From contig JAVTVY010039253.1 in assembly GCA_036873755.1 (NCBI GenBank), positions 110,860 to 174,859 of the forward strand: a DNA stretch of 64,000 nucleotides, written 5' to 3'. Origin of the DNA: Hanleya hanleyi (Eukaryota; Mollusca; Polyplacophora; Lepidopleurida; Hanleyidae). Shown in pieces: positions 51,393 to 60,224 of the stretch (within the stretch, counting starts at the first letter, position 1; each line of letters begins with the position of its first letter). The notes beneath the pieces are model-generated. The model was not told the DNA's origin and searched no databases. It was given only the letters and a program-made list of their open reading frames with translations. Both the position numbers and the translations under genes were made by a program.

Positions 51393-54165
51393 CTATTGAC
51401 CTGCTACGTTTTTCTGCATGAAATCTTTTGAGCGGGAAATATACATTTCCGCTTCCTGGATTAACAAACTGTAATGGTTCGCAACTGATTACCAACCGCC
51501 AACTCAACCGGGCACAAGTCCGCGAGGACCTAATTTAGGGTCTAAAAAAACGCCGTTTCCCTCTAGCCTAAACGTCTGGAACTAAACGCTGAAAGGTGAC
51601 ATCAGAAATAAAATAATAATTGAAAAAAATTGTAATCAAATCGGACGTCGCTAAAGTTACGTTGTTCATGTGACATCACAATGTCTTGGCGTCAGTCCTT
51701 TCAGTTTCAATCAGAATGTGAAATAAAGCGGACACACATCAGTTTACAGCGTGGAGTGGGAAAACGACTTGAACAGTTACGTTATGTAATATATCGCACG
51801 TGCTATGAATTAAACACTTGATTCAATCACCTAGTACCGTGAACCATTTAGAACAAACCTGAAATTTCCATTGTGAGCTTGAATGTGTTTTTCCAAGGCG
51901 TTCTCATATGTAACTGAACGACTGAAATGACGACTGTTATTTCCCATGAATGAATATCCAGTAATATTGCCCATAACCTCAAAGAAATGTGAAAGACATC
52001 CAAATTTCTAACACCATCACACCTGTGTTGTCGTTATAACAAGGCATTTTTTTTGTCCATTTTCAGGTCGGATTTTTAGATTTCTTTATTCTTTTGATTT
52101 CCTCGTACAAACGGCCTGATAAATTAGTAAATAATAATCTGATATCAAATAAAATAGTTTTGTTCACTTTTCCATGCATAAAAGCAAGAATTTTGTGGAA
52201 ATAAGACGAAAATATCACTTTTCTGGTTCCCCACATGGCCGCAATTTCGGATTTACACATGATTCTCTGCTCAGTTGATTATGCAAATAGGCTTCAAAAG
52301 GCCCCAGTATGATAAGCAAAGTCACGGAGTTTCAGCTCTCAGTTTTTTGTCTTTCCGGTACAAAATTTCTAGGGTGAGGCATAATGCCCCCAGGGCCGGT
52401 AGGGTTATGGTTTGTATAATATTTTAACTTTCTAGATAGAAAGTGCACTCCATTGTATATTATATTTCAAATGTATTACCCGGAAGCATGAGTAAGTGCA
52501 CCCGGAAGACGAATAATATCATGAAAAGTGCGGATTAATGAAATGTACGTCCAAAAAACGTTCGGTAGCATATAATTCAAGCACCAATGGATCTACCCTG
52601 CTATACAGTGGACGATCCGTCATATAACCGAAGATTGAAGACAAACTGGCGTGCAATTAAGTCGCGTGGTTTTGACAAATGTTCGCTTGCAAAATTGACT
52701 GCCTATTTTGTGAAGACTATAGAGAAACATCCAGACAACAATACAGCTCGTTCTTAGCCTCTATAGGTTCATAAGAATCTCTATCACCAACTGGTAGCTT
52801 TATATCTACTACTTACTTAGACGGTTCGTCTGAATTGTCGGAAGATTGACCTCCATCTGTTAGAATCGGCCATTTTACCCGGAAGATAAAGTTGCTCTAC
52901 CCGCAAGCATGGCAAATTTCGTCAAAATCCCGGAAGTAGGGATAGTTGTTTCTCCTCCGTGCTATTGACCTGTTACGTTTTTCTGCATCAAAGCTTTTGA
53001 GCAGGAAATATACATTTCCGCTTCCTGGTAATGGTTCGCAACTGACTACCATGTACCGCCAACTCAATCGGGCACAAGTCCGCGAGGACCTAATTTAGGG
53101 TCTAAAAAAACGTTTGAACTTAATTTTTTTACTTGGCCGTTTCTCTCTAGCCTAAACGTCTGGAACTAAACGCTGAAAGGTGACATCAGAAATAGAATAA
53201 TAATTGAAAAAATTTGTAATCAAATCGGACGTCGCTAAAGTTACGTTGTTCATGTGACGTCACAATGTCTTGGCGTCAGTCCTTTCAGTTTCAATCAGAT
53301 TGTGAAATAAAGCGGACACACATCAGTTTACAGCGTGAAGTGGGAAAACGACTTGAACAGTTACGTTATGTAATATATCGCACGTGCTATGAATTAAACA
53401 CTTGATTCAATCACTTAGTACCGTGAACCATCCATAATAAACCTGAAGTTTCCATTGTGAGCTTGAAGGTGTTTTTCCATGGCGTTCTGATATGTAACTG
53501 AACGACTGAAATGACGACTGTTATTTCCCATGAATGAATATCCAGTAATATTGCCCATAACCTCAGAAGAAATGTGAAAGAAATCCAAATTTCTAACACC
53601 ATCTCACCTGTGTTGTCATTATAAAAAGGCATTTTTTTGTCCATTTTCAGGTCGGATTTTTAGATTTCTTTATTCTTTTGATTTCCTCGCACAAACGGCC
53701 TGATAAATTAGTAAATAATAATCTGATATGAAATAAAATGGTTTTGTTCACTTTTCCATGCAGAAAAGCAAGAATTTTGTGGAAATAAGACGAAAATATC
53801 ACTTTTCTGGTTCCCCACATGGCCGCAATTTCGGATTTACTCAGTTGATTATGCAAATAGGCCCCAAAAGACCCCAGTATGATAAGCAAAGTCACGGGGT
53901 TTCAGCTCTCAGTTTGTTGTCTTTCCGGAGATAGAGTACAAAGTTTGGTAGGGGAGGCATAATGCCCCCAGGCCCGGTAGGGTTATCGTTTGTATAATCT
54001 TTTAACTTTCTAGGTAGAAAGTGCACTCCCTTGTATATTATATTTCAAATGTATTACCCGGAAGCATGAGTAAGTGCACCCGGAAGACTGAATAATATCA
54101 CCAAAAGTGCAGATTAATGCAATGTACGTCGAAAAAACGTTCGGTAGCATATAATTCAAGCACCA

Positions 54166-54336
54166 ATGGGTCTACCCTGCTATACAGTGGACGATCCGTC
54201 ATATAACCGAAGATTGAAGACAAATTGGCGTGCAATTAAGTCGCGTGGTTTTGACAAATGTTCGCTTGCACAATTGACTGCCTGTTTTGTGAAGATTATA
54301 GAGAAACATCCAGACAACAATACAGCTCGTTCTTAG
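54166..54336 (+). CDS. Small conserved open frame in unit E (56 aa)
   Basis: Starting at ATG 54166 in the rightmost E copy, 56 codons read MGLPCYTVDDPSYNRRLK, TNWRAIKSRGFDKCSLAQL and EKHPDNNTARS, then stop. The composition looks protein-like (charged, amphipathic, few low-complexity runs). The same frame is visible in the other E copies, on the - strand of those in forward orientation, with a few substitutions. I recognise no family. It might be the first exon or a remnant of an element protein; because the copies are so similar, conservation here is not evidence of selection. Confidence 0.35.
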   Translation: MGLPCYTVDDPSYNRRLKTNWRAIKSRGFDKCSLAQLTACFVKIIEKHPDNNTARS

Positions 54337-54705
54337 CCTCTGTAGGTTCATAAGAATCTCTATCACCAACTGGTAGATTTATATCTACTACTTACTTAGA
54401 CGGTTTGTCTGAATTGTCGGAAGATTGACCTCCGTCTGTTAGAATCGGCCATTTTACCCGGAAGATAAAGTTGCTCTACCCGCAAGCATGGCAAATTTCG
54501 TCAAAATCCCGGAAGTAGGGATAGTTGTTTCTCCTCCGTGATGTAATTTCTCGTCACTGAAAGATGTATTGGTAAACTATTATGAAATCCTCTGTAATTA
54601 ATACAACCCTTATTCTTTTCCCCTCTCACATTTTCACTACATATACATGTCCCGATGAATCTAAATTATTGCGTACATTTTAATATATTGTCTCCCTGTT
54701 TTCAG

Positions 54706-55436
54706 GTCTCTATCAAGAAAGCCACGGAATCATAGGGAACCAAATGTACGATCCGGTATTCGATGAAACTTTCTCTTTGTCCACAGCAGACAGCAAATGG
54801 TGGGATGCCGGTGAGCCTATTTGGGTCACCGCAAAACGCCAGGGCTTGAAAACTGCCGCGTACTATTTTGCGGGTACCACAGTAGAGATTAGGAACACAC
54901 GACCTGATATATGGATGCCATACTTGGAATCAACGCCTTATCCGTTACGTGTTGACGCGGTTGTTGATTGGTTTGAGAACTTAGACGTCAATTTCGTAAC
55001 CTTGTTCTTCAATGAACCCAACGGCGTAGGCCATATATTTGGACCAAATTCTGAACAGCTAAAACGCACAGTGAGAGAGATGGACGACATTGTAGGATAT
55101 ATGATGGAGAAAATGGACAAAGCAAAACTACTGGACAAAGTGAACATTATTCTGACCAGTGATCATGGGATGACTGAAATTGATCGATACAACAGAACTA
55201 TTGATCTCTTGGATTACATAGATGAGGACATATTTCAGATGATAGAATCCGGCGCAATATCGAATATCCGTCCCTTCCGTGGAAACAAAACCACTATTTA
55301 TAATACTTTGAAAAACGCCCATCCAAATATGACGGTGTACTTAAAGGAAGATATACCTGAGTTTTATCACTACAAGAACAACCGACGAGTAATGGATATT
55401 GTCGCGTTAGCAGACGAAGGATGGACTATCACTAAG
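54706..55436 (+). CDS. ENPP-family phosphodiesterase, catalytic-domain exon
   Basis: Exon of an ectonucleotide pyrophosphatase/phosphodiesterase, an extracellular two-zinc enzyme family that cleaves nucleotide or lipid phosphodiesters. An acceptor (CTGTTTTCAG) precedes 54706, and a donor AAG/GTAATA follows 55436. The exon starts two bases into a Gly codon and ends in phase 0. It encodes LYQESHGIIGNQMYDPVFDE (matching the family block after the nucleophile), GEPIWVTAKRQGLK, then NEPNGVGHIFGP and LTSDHGMTEID. Asp and His of SDHG are zinc ligands and are kept. In the EPDxxGH block the zinc-binding Asp is Asn (codon 55020-55022), which may weaken catalysis. The exon with the nucleophilic Thr is not seen; it must lie upstream, beyond the palindromic element or outside the window. 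Sequence style is nearest ENPP4/5, not certain. Confidence 0.92.
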
Positions 55437-56525
55437 GTAATACCATACTCCCACTTTCATCAAGGTAATACCTTACTTCCACTATCACCAAGGTAATACC
55501 ATATTCCCACTATCACCAAGGTAATACCATACTTCTATCATCAAGGTAATACCATATTCTCTATCACTAAGGTAATACCATACTTTCACTATCACCAAGG
55601 TAATACCATACTCCCGCTATCACCAAGGTAATACCATATTCCCACTATCACCAAGGTAATACCATACTTCTATCATCAAGGTAATACCATATTCTCTATC
55701 ACCAAGGTAATACCATACTTTCACTATCACCAAGGTAATACCATACTCCCGCTATCACCAAGGTAATACCATACTTCCACTATCACCAAGGTGATACCAT
55801 ACTTCCACTATCACCAAGGTAATACCATATTCCCACTATCACCAAGGTAATACCATACTCCCACTATCACCAAAGTAATACCATACTCCCACTATCACCA
55901 AGGTAATACCATATTCCCACTATCACCAAGGTAATGCATTATTCCCACTATCACTAAGGTAATACCATACCCCCACTATCACCAAGGTAATATGGTATTC
56001 CCACTATCACCAAGATAATACCATACTCCCATTATCAACAAGGTAATACCATATTCTCACTATCACCAAGGCAATACCATACTTCCACTTTCACCAAGGA
56101 AAAACCATACTTTCACTATCACCAAGGTAATACCATACTCCCATTATCAACAAGGCAATACTATACTCCCACTATCACCAAAGTAATACCATACTTCCTA
56201 TCACCAAGGTAATACCGCATTTCCACTATCACCAAGGTAATACCATACTCCCACTATCACAAAGGAAATACCATACTTCCACTATCACCAAGGTAATACC
56301 AAACTTCCACTATCACCAAGGTAATACCATACTCCCACTATCAACAAGGTAATACCATACTCCCTATCACCAAGGTAATACCATATTCCCACTATCACCA
56401 AGGTAATATTATACTCCCACTATCAACAAGGTAATACCATACTCCCACTATCACAAAGGTAATACCATACTCCCTATCACCAAGGTAATACCATACTCCC
56501 ACTAGCGCCAAGGAAATACCACACT
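55425..56525 (+). repeat. 28-bp minisatellite made of the exon-intron junction
   Basis: About 40 units of ~28 bp, ACTATCACCAAGGTAATACC plus ATACTCCC. The first unit is the real junction: the last 12 coding bases (ACTATCACTAAG) and the first 16 intron bases. Most copies keep AAGGTAAT, so the intron begins with a run of potential 5-prime splice sites. Some units are 23-27 bp. Because 28 is not a multiple of 3, reading through the native donor meets a stop at 55496. Confidence 0.95.
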
Positions 56526-57157
56526 CGCAAAGTCAGTGGAATCATTGGCGCACGATAAAGGTGTCCGCACGGAAAATTGAATTCCTATATGAGAAATAAG
56601 TGACTGCCTTAATTCTTAATTCTGAGAATTTTGGCTTCAATTTCATCAAACTCATCATACTGATTGTCGAGGTATGGCCCTTAAAAGATTTTTGGGTTTG
56701 ATACGAATTTGATATGCAAATGAATTTCGATAACAAACGACATCAAATATAGGAATCTGTTTTATTTTGAAAGATCTCGATCTTATAAACATGCATGTAA
56801 ATTCTCTCTCTCACAATTATGCGGAAGGAGCATATATCATTTTATCAGGCTGTATGTATTTTGATGAAATAGTGTCCAGAAAAGGCCCTAGAGATCGAGG
56901 TGGTTAAACCGTCAGAGCAGAAGTGATACATTTCATAACTTTTGCCCCTATAAATCTCACACTTCATAAAAGACTTTTGAAACCCAGAAGACATTTTGAA
57001 ACCCAGAAGGTCAATTCGGGGTCAAACTGTCAAACCGAGGTGAAATAGATCCAAATATCGTTCTGTGTTCGAATACTAGTCATTGTCTTGAAAGGAGTTT
57101 GTATTTATAGAAATCAAAGAAATGCAATTTAAATATAGCGAATATCAGCCCTACCCT
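56526..57157. other. ENPP intron, no features
   Basis: AT-rich intronic sequence. Nothing recognised on either strand. Confidence 0.6.
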
Positions 57158-57424
57158 TGTCTCAGGAATGCTAGTTGCTCTCGGGAATACTAGTTGCTTT
57201 CAGGAATGCTAGTTTCTCTCAGGAATGCTAGTTGCTTTCAGGAATGCTAGTTTCTCTCAGTAATGCTAGTTGCTTTCAGGAATGCTAGTTGCTCTCAGGA
57301 ATGCTAGTTGCTTTCAGGAATGCTAGTTTCTCTCAGGAATGCTAGTTGCTTTCAGGAATGCTAGTTGCTCTCAGGAATGCTAGTTGCTTTCAGGAATGCT
57401 AGTTTCTCTCAGGAATGCTAGTGA
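57158..57424. repeat. 19-bp minisatellite in the ENPP intron
   Basis: About 14 units of AGGAATGCTAGTTGCTCTC, alternating with TTGCTTTC and TTTCTCTC variants. Each contains GCTAG. Confidence 0.93.
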
Positions 57425-57504
57425 ATGACATTTTTACATGTATAGTAGTGTTATTACATTTTGAACCCAGACAAGCTTTAGGAATGCGTTCATTGTTCCG
57501 CTGT

Positions 57505-57672
57505 TTGGTCGACCTAATCGAACCCACGACCCCTCTAATCCGTAGAGTTGCTCTGACCATCTGACCTCCATTGGGGCGATTTACGGGGTATTACCTATGG
57601 GCCGTCATAGCTCAGATGATAAAAGCATCTCTTCGGATTAGAGAGGTCGTGGTTCGAGTCCCGCTGACGGCT
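57505..57672. repeat. Two tRNA-like sequences in inverted orientation (SINE heads)
   Basis: On +, 57601-57671 starts GCCGTCA and ends TGACGGC (a perfect 7-bp acceptor stem). It has A-box-like TAGCTCAGATGATAAAAGC, a 5-bp anticodon stem TCTCT/AGAGA with loop TCGGATT, and B-box-like GGTTCGAGTCC. The T stem pairs poorly and position 33 is C, so it is not a sound tRNA gene. On -, about 57568-57505 is a related sequence (CAGATGGTCAGAGCAACTCT, ACGGATTAGAGGGGTCGTGG, GTTCGATTAGG). Together they form an inverted pair inside the intron. tRNA-derived SINE heads are the likeliest source. Confidence 0.55.
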
Positions 57673-57920
57673 AAATTATTCTTTCTTTCGAAAATTATTT
57701 TCATATATACCAATTGCTTCGTGGGGCTATACTCCATACCAAGTTGTCATTTCTTAATTAGGGTTAAGCCTAACGCTATTTCCCTTTTCAATTCAGATGG
57801 ACAGTCTCATTATTATTGCAATAATTTCGAAAGCACCTTCAAATAAGCCTCCATCAAAAGTTCAATGAATGTACTATTGCAGATTTATGTTTTCTTCAGA
57901 TTTGTTTTATTTTACTTCAG

Positions 57921-58235
57921 AACGCTTCTAGACTGAGGAAACGAAACCGAGGTGACCATGGATACGATAACAGATATAAATCTATGCAGCCTTTCTTCCT
58001 TGCTAGAGGACCAAACTTTGAAGTAGAGTACAGCACAGAACCTTTCGAGACAGTCAATTTGTACCCGCTTATGTGTGAGCTGCTCGGAATTGAACCCGCC
58101 CCCAATAATGGAAGTCTCTCAAATGTGAAACATATAATGAGGGGTTCCTCGGTAACTGGGAAAGCTGTCTTGTTCAAAGTATCCACTACTTGGTTATCGT
58201 TATTTATTATATCATTCTTATTAACCCGGATTTAA
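57921..58235 (+). CDS. ENPP-family phosphodiesterase, terminal exon
   Basis: An acceptor TTTACTTCAG precedes 57921. The exon starts in phase 0, matching the previous exon end. It begins with a basic NASRLRKRNR stretch followed by GDHGYDNRYKSMQPFFLARG. The His of GDHGYDN is the last zinc-ligand motif of the family. It continues with PNFEVEYSTEPFETVNLYPL and MCELLGIEPAPNNGSL, the usual end of the catalytic domain. The last ~20 residues (VSTTWLSLFIISFLLTRI) are hydrophobic and end at the stop, which suggests a C-terminal membrane or GPI-anchor signal as in ENPP4/5-type proteins. The intron between the two exons is 2484 bp. There is no nuclease-like domain after the catalytic domain, unlike ENPP1-3. 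Confidence 0.92.
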   Translation, partial: NASRLRKRNRGDHGYDNRYKSMQPFFLARGPNFEVEYSTEPFETVNLYPLMCELLGIEPAPNNGSLSNVKHIMRGSSVTGKAVLFKVSTTWLSLFIISFLLTRI

Positions 58236-58898
58236 GACACGAACAATCATATTTTGTGATTTGTTTCCTTCAGAAAACATCATATTTATTTATATATGTG
58301 GTATCCAGAAATTCATCTATATCCGATATTGAGTATCTTTCGATAAAGAATGGGTTTGCTTTTCCAATCTCCACTAATAAGAGTAGAGAAAAGATCTGCG
58401 AATTTTTTTTAGGAGAACTGATGAAAGTCAAGTGCAGAATATATCTCAACACTTGTGCAATGCCACTGTATTTTTAAACAGTTCAGGCAGTTACATACAG
58501 TTATACATAGTATGTGGATGATTTGGAATAGTGAATATGTATTGAAATTCTTCTCGACGGTTTCATAGCTCGCAGCTACCAATCGTAGATGTGATAACCT
58601 TGAACAATACCCGTACAACTCTCGGGAAATGAGAGTTAGACATTTCCATCAAGGATGGGATATCCTCATATAATACATAGACATATGTGTGATATTATAT
58701 TGCCAACTGCATGCGTGAGGTGTTAGAACAGAAGTTCCCTATATTTTTTTTAATTTTTATGTAAACCTGTTTTGTGTCATTTCAGTTCAATTCCGTTTTC
58801 ACTCATGAGTAAGTGGACAAAACCGGCCCCATATTTTTTTTTAATCCGCCAAAGTATATGTGATAACTTATTCAGAAAGCTATATATATTATTCGTGA

Positions 58899-58904
58899 AA
58901 TAAA
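58899..58904 (+). terminator. Possible polyadenylation signal of ENPP
   Basis: AATAAA about 660 bp after the ENPP stop. The 3-prime UTR length is plausible. No other strong candidate was seen nearer. Confidence 0.45.
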
Positions 58905-59056
58905 TTTCAATTCAATTCACAATTCGGGTATTTCTCAAAAGAACCTAATTCTGAAAAAAGTAGAACGACGGAAGTCGTTCGTTTCGAAGTGTGAAACACT
59001 CGACAGGTAGCCGGTCAGTAGTATAGTAGGCGTAAATTCGGTTAACAGCGCGTCAG

Positions 59057-59110
59057 TGCGCATGCGCAGAACCTGGGATGACGTCACAATTGGGTGTGTG
59101 CGCATGCGCA
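59057..59110. promoter_or_regulatory. NRF1-CRE-NRF1 cluster
   Basis: Two identical 12-bp palindromes TGCGCATGCGCA (59057-59068 and 59099-59110), the NRF1 consensus, flank a perfect TGACGTCA (59079-59086). Such clusters mark TATA-less animal promoters. Here it lies ~860 bp before the TATA box of the CARD gene, with a minisatellite between. CGCGCATGCGCA also occurs downstream of that gene (61669, 61819, 62140). Confidence 0.6.
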
Positions 59111-59956
59111 TGTGTGGTGTGTGGGTGGTGGGTACCGATGTGGGTGGTGGGTACGTTGTGGGTGGTGGGTGGTGGGTACCCATGTGGGTGGTGGGTACGT
59201 AGTGGGTGGTGGGTGGTGGGTACCCATGTGGGTGGTGGGTACCACCCTGTGGGTGGTGGGTGCTGTGTTTAACATGGCGGTGTGTGTGTGGGTGTGGGTG
59301 GTGGGTACCCATGTGGGTGGTGGGTACGTTGTGGGTGTGGGTGGTGGGTACCCATGTGGGTGGTGGGTACGTTGTGGGTGGTGGGTGGTGGGTACCAAAT
59401 GTGGGTGGTGGGTACGTAGTGGGTGGTGGGTGGTGGGTACCCAATGTGGGTGGTGGGTACCCCATGTGGGTGGTGGGTACATTGGTGGGTGGTGGGTACA
59501 AATGTGGGTGGTGGGTGCTTACATGTGGGTGGTGGGTGCTGGGTGGTGGGTACCCATGTGGGTGGTGGGTACCCCCCTGTGGGTGGTGGGTGCTGTGTTT
59601 AACATGGCGGTGTGTGTGTGGGTGTGGGTGGTGGGTACCGATGTGGGTGGTGGGTACGTTGTGGGTGTGGGTGGTGGGTACCGATGTGGGTGGTGGGTAC
59701 GTAGTGGGTGGTGGGTGGTGGGTACCGATGTGGGTGGTGGGTACCCCCCTGTGGGTGGTGGGTACCCCCCTGTGGGTGGTGGGACCTGCGGCGTGTGTGT
59801 GTGTGTGTGTGGGTGGTGGGACCCCAATGTGGGTGGTGGGTACAAATATGGGTGGTGGGTACATGTGGGTGGTGGGTACAAATGTGGGTGGTGGGTACCC
59901 ATGTGGGTGGTGGGACCCAGAGGTGGGTGGTGGATACAAATGTGGGTGGTGGGTTG
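59111..59956. repeat. G-rich minisatellite, GGGTGGTGGGTAC units
   Basis: Units of about 17-20 bp, TGTGGGTGGTGGGTACCCA and variants, fill the region. A larger repeat is visible: TGCTGTGTTTAACATGGCGG recurs at 59261 and 59591, 330 bp apart. The + strand has many runs of three G, spaced to allow G-quadruplexes. Open frames of up to 334 residues on both strands are low-complexity artefacts. Confidence 0.93.
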
Positions 59957-59966
59957 TAGAAAAACG

Positions 59967-59974
59967 TATAAAAG
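59967..59974 (+). promoter_or_regulatory. TATA box of the CARD/PC4-like gene
   Basis: TATAAAAG follows the minisatellite by about 10 bp. A start site about 30 bp downstream (near 60000) would give a ~225-bp leader rich in CCTGCCTGCCTG (60055-60085). Confidence 0.65.
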
Positions 59975-60224
59975 GAGTCCATTTTTAGGGTAGGGGTGTA
60001 TTCATTGCACTATCTTTGCGTAGCACTGTGACTTACCTGACCTGACCAGCCTCCCAGCCTGTCTACCTGCCTGCCTGCCTGCCTGCTTGCTTCACCTCTA
60101 GTCAGCCATCCAGCCTGCTTGCCTACTTGTATCAGCTGTGGAGAACCGTTTTACTATATTCCATTTTACCAGTGCAAATTCACCAGACTTTTACACGGTA
60201 TTAGTTACTCACCAGCCCACAGTC

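Larger units (their letters stand above)
45086..54545. mobile_element. 9.45-kb palindromic composite element with 5-bp TSD
   Basis: The element spans 45091-54540. It begins CACGGAGGAGAAACAACTAT and ends with the exact inverse. It is flanked by the direct repeat ATGTA (45086-45090 and 54541-54545), as expected for one insertion event. Inside are five copies of a ~1.57-kb unit E and three of a ~0.53-kb unit S: E 45091-46682, S 46683-47212, E 47213-48761, S 48762-49291, E 49292-50867, then inverted S 50868-51392, E 51393-52961 and E 52962-54540. Copies are nearly identical. No transposase is recognisable, so it is non-autonomous. CAC ends with a 5-bp duplication would fit the Transib/RAG-like superfamily, but that is inference. 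It lies 160 bp before an ENPP exon, very likely in an intron. Confidence 0.93.

Noticed and set aside
45091..54540. Whole palindrome as a sequencing or assembly fold
   Set aside because: Arms differ in unit number (three S and E units against fewer) and carry arm-specific variants. The outer ends have a matching 5-bp target duplication. Not excluded without long reads.
57601..57671. Functional tRNA gene
   Set aside because: T stem has only two sound pairs, position 33 is C, and the D stem is weak. A SINE head or decayed tRNA is likelier.
58935..59993. Open frames of 260-334 residues on both strands (His/Pro/Thr-rich and Gly/Trp/Val-rich)
   Set aside because: Low-complexity translations of the G-rich minisatellite, open in several frames at once.
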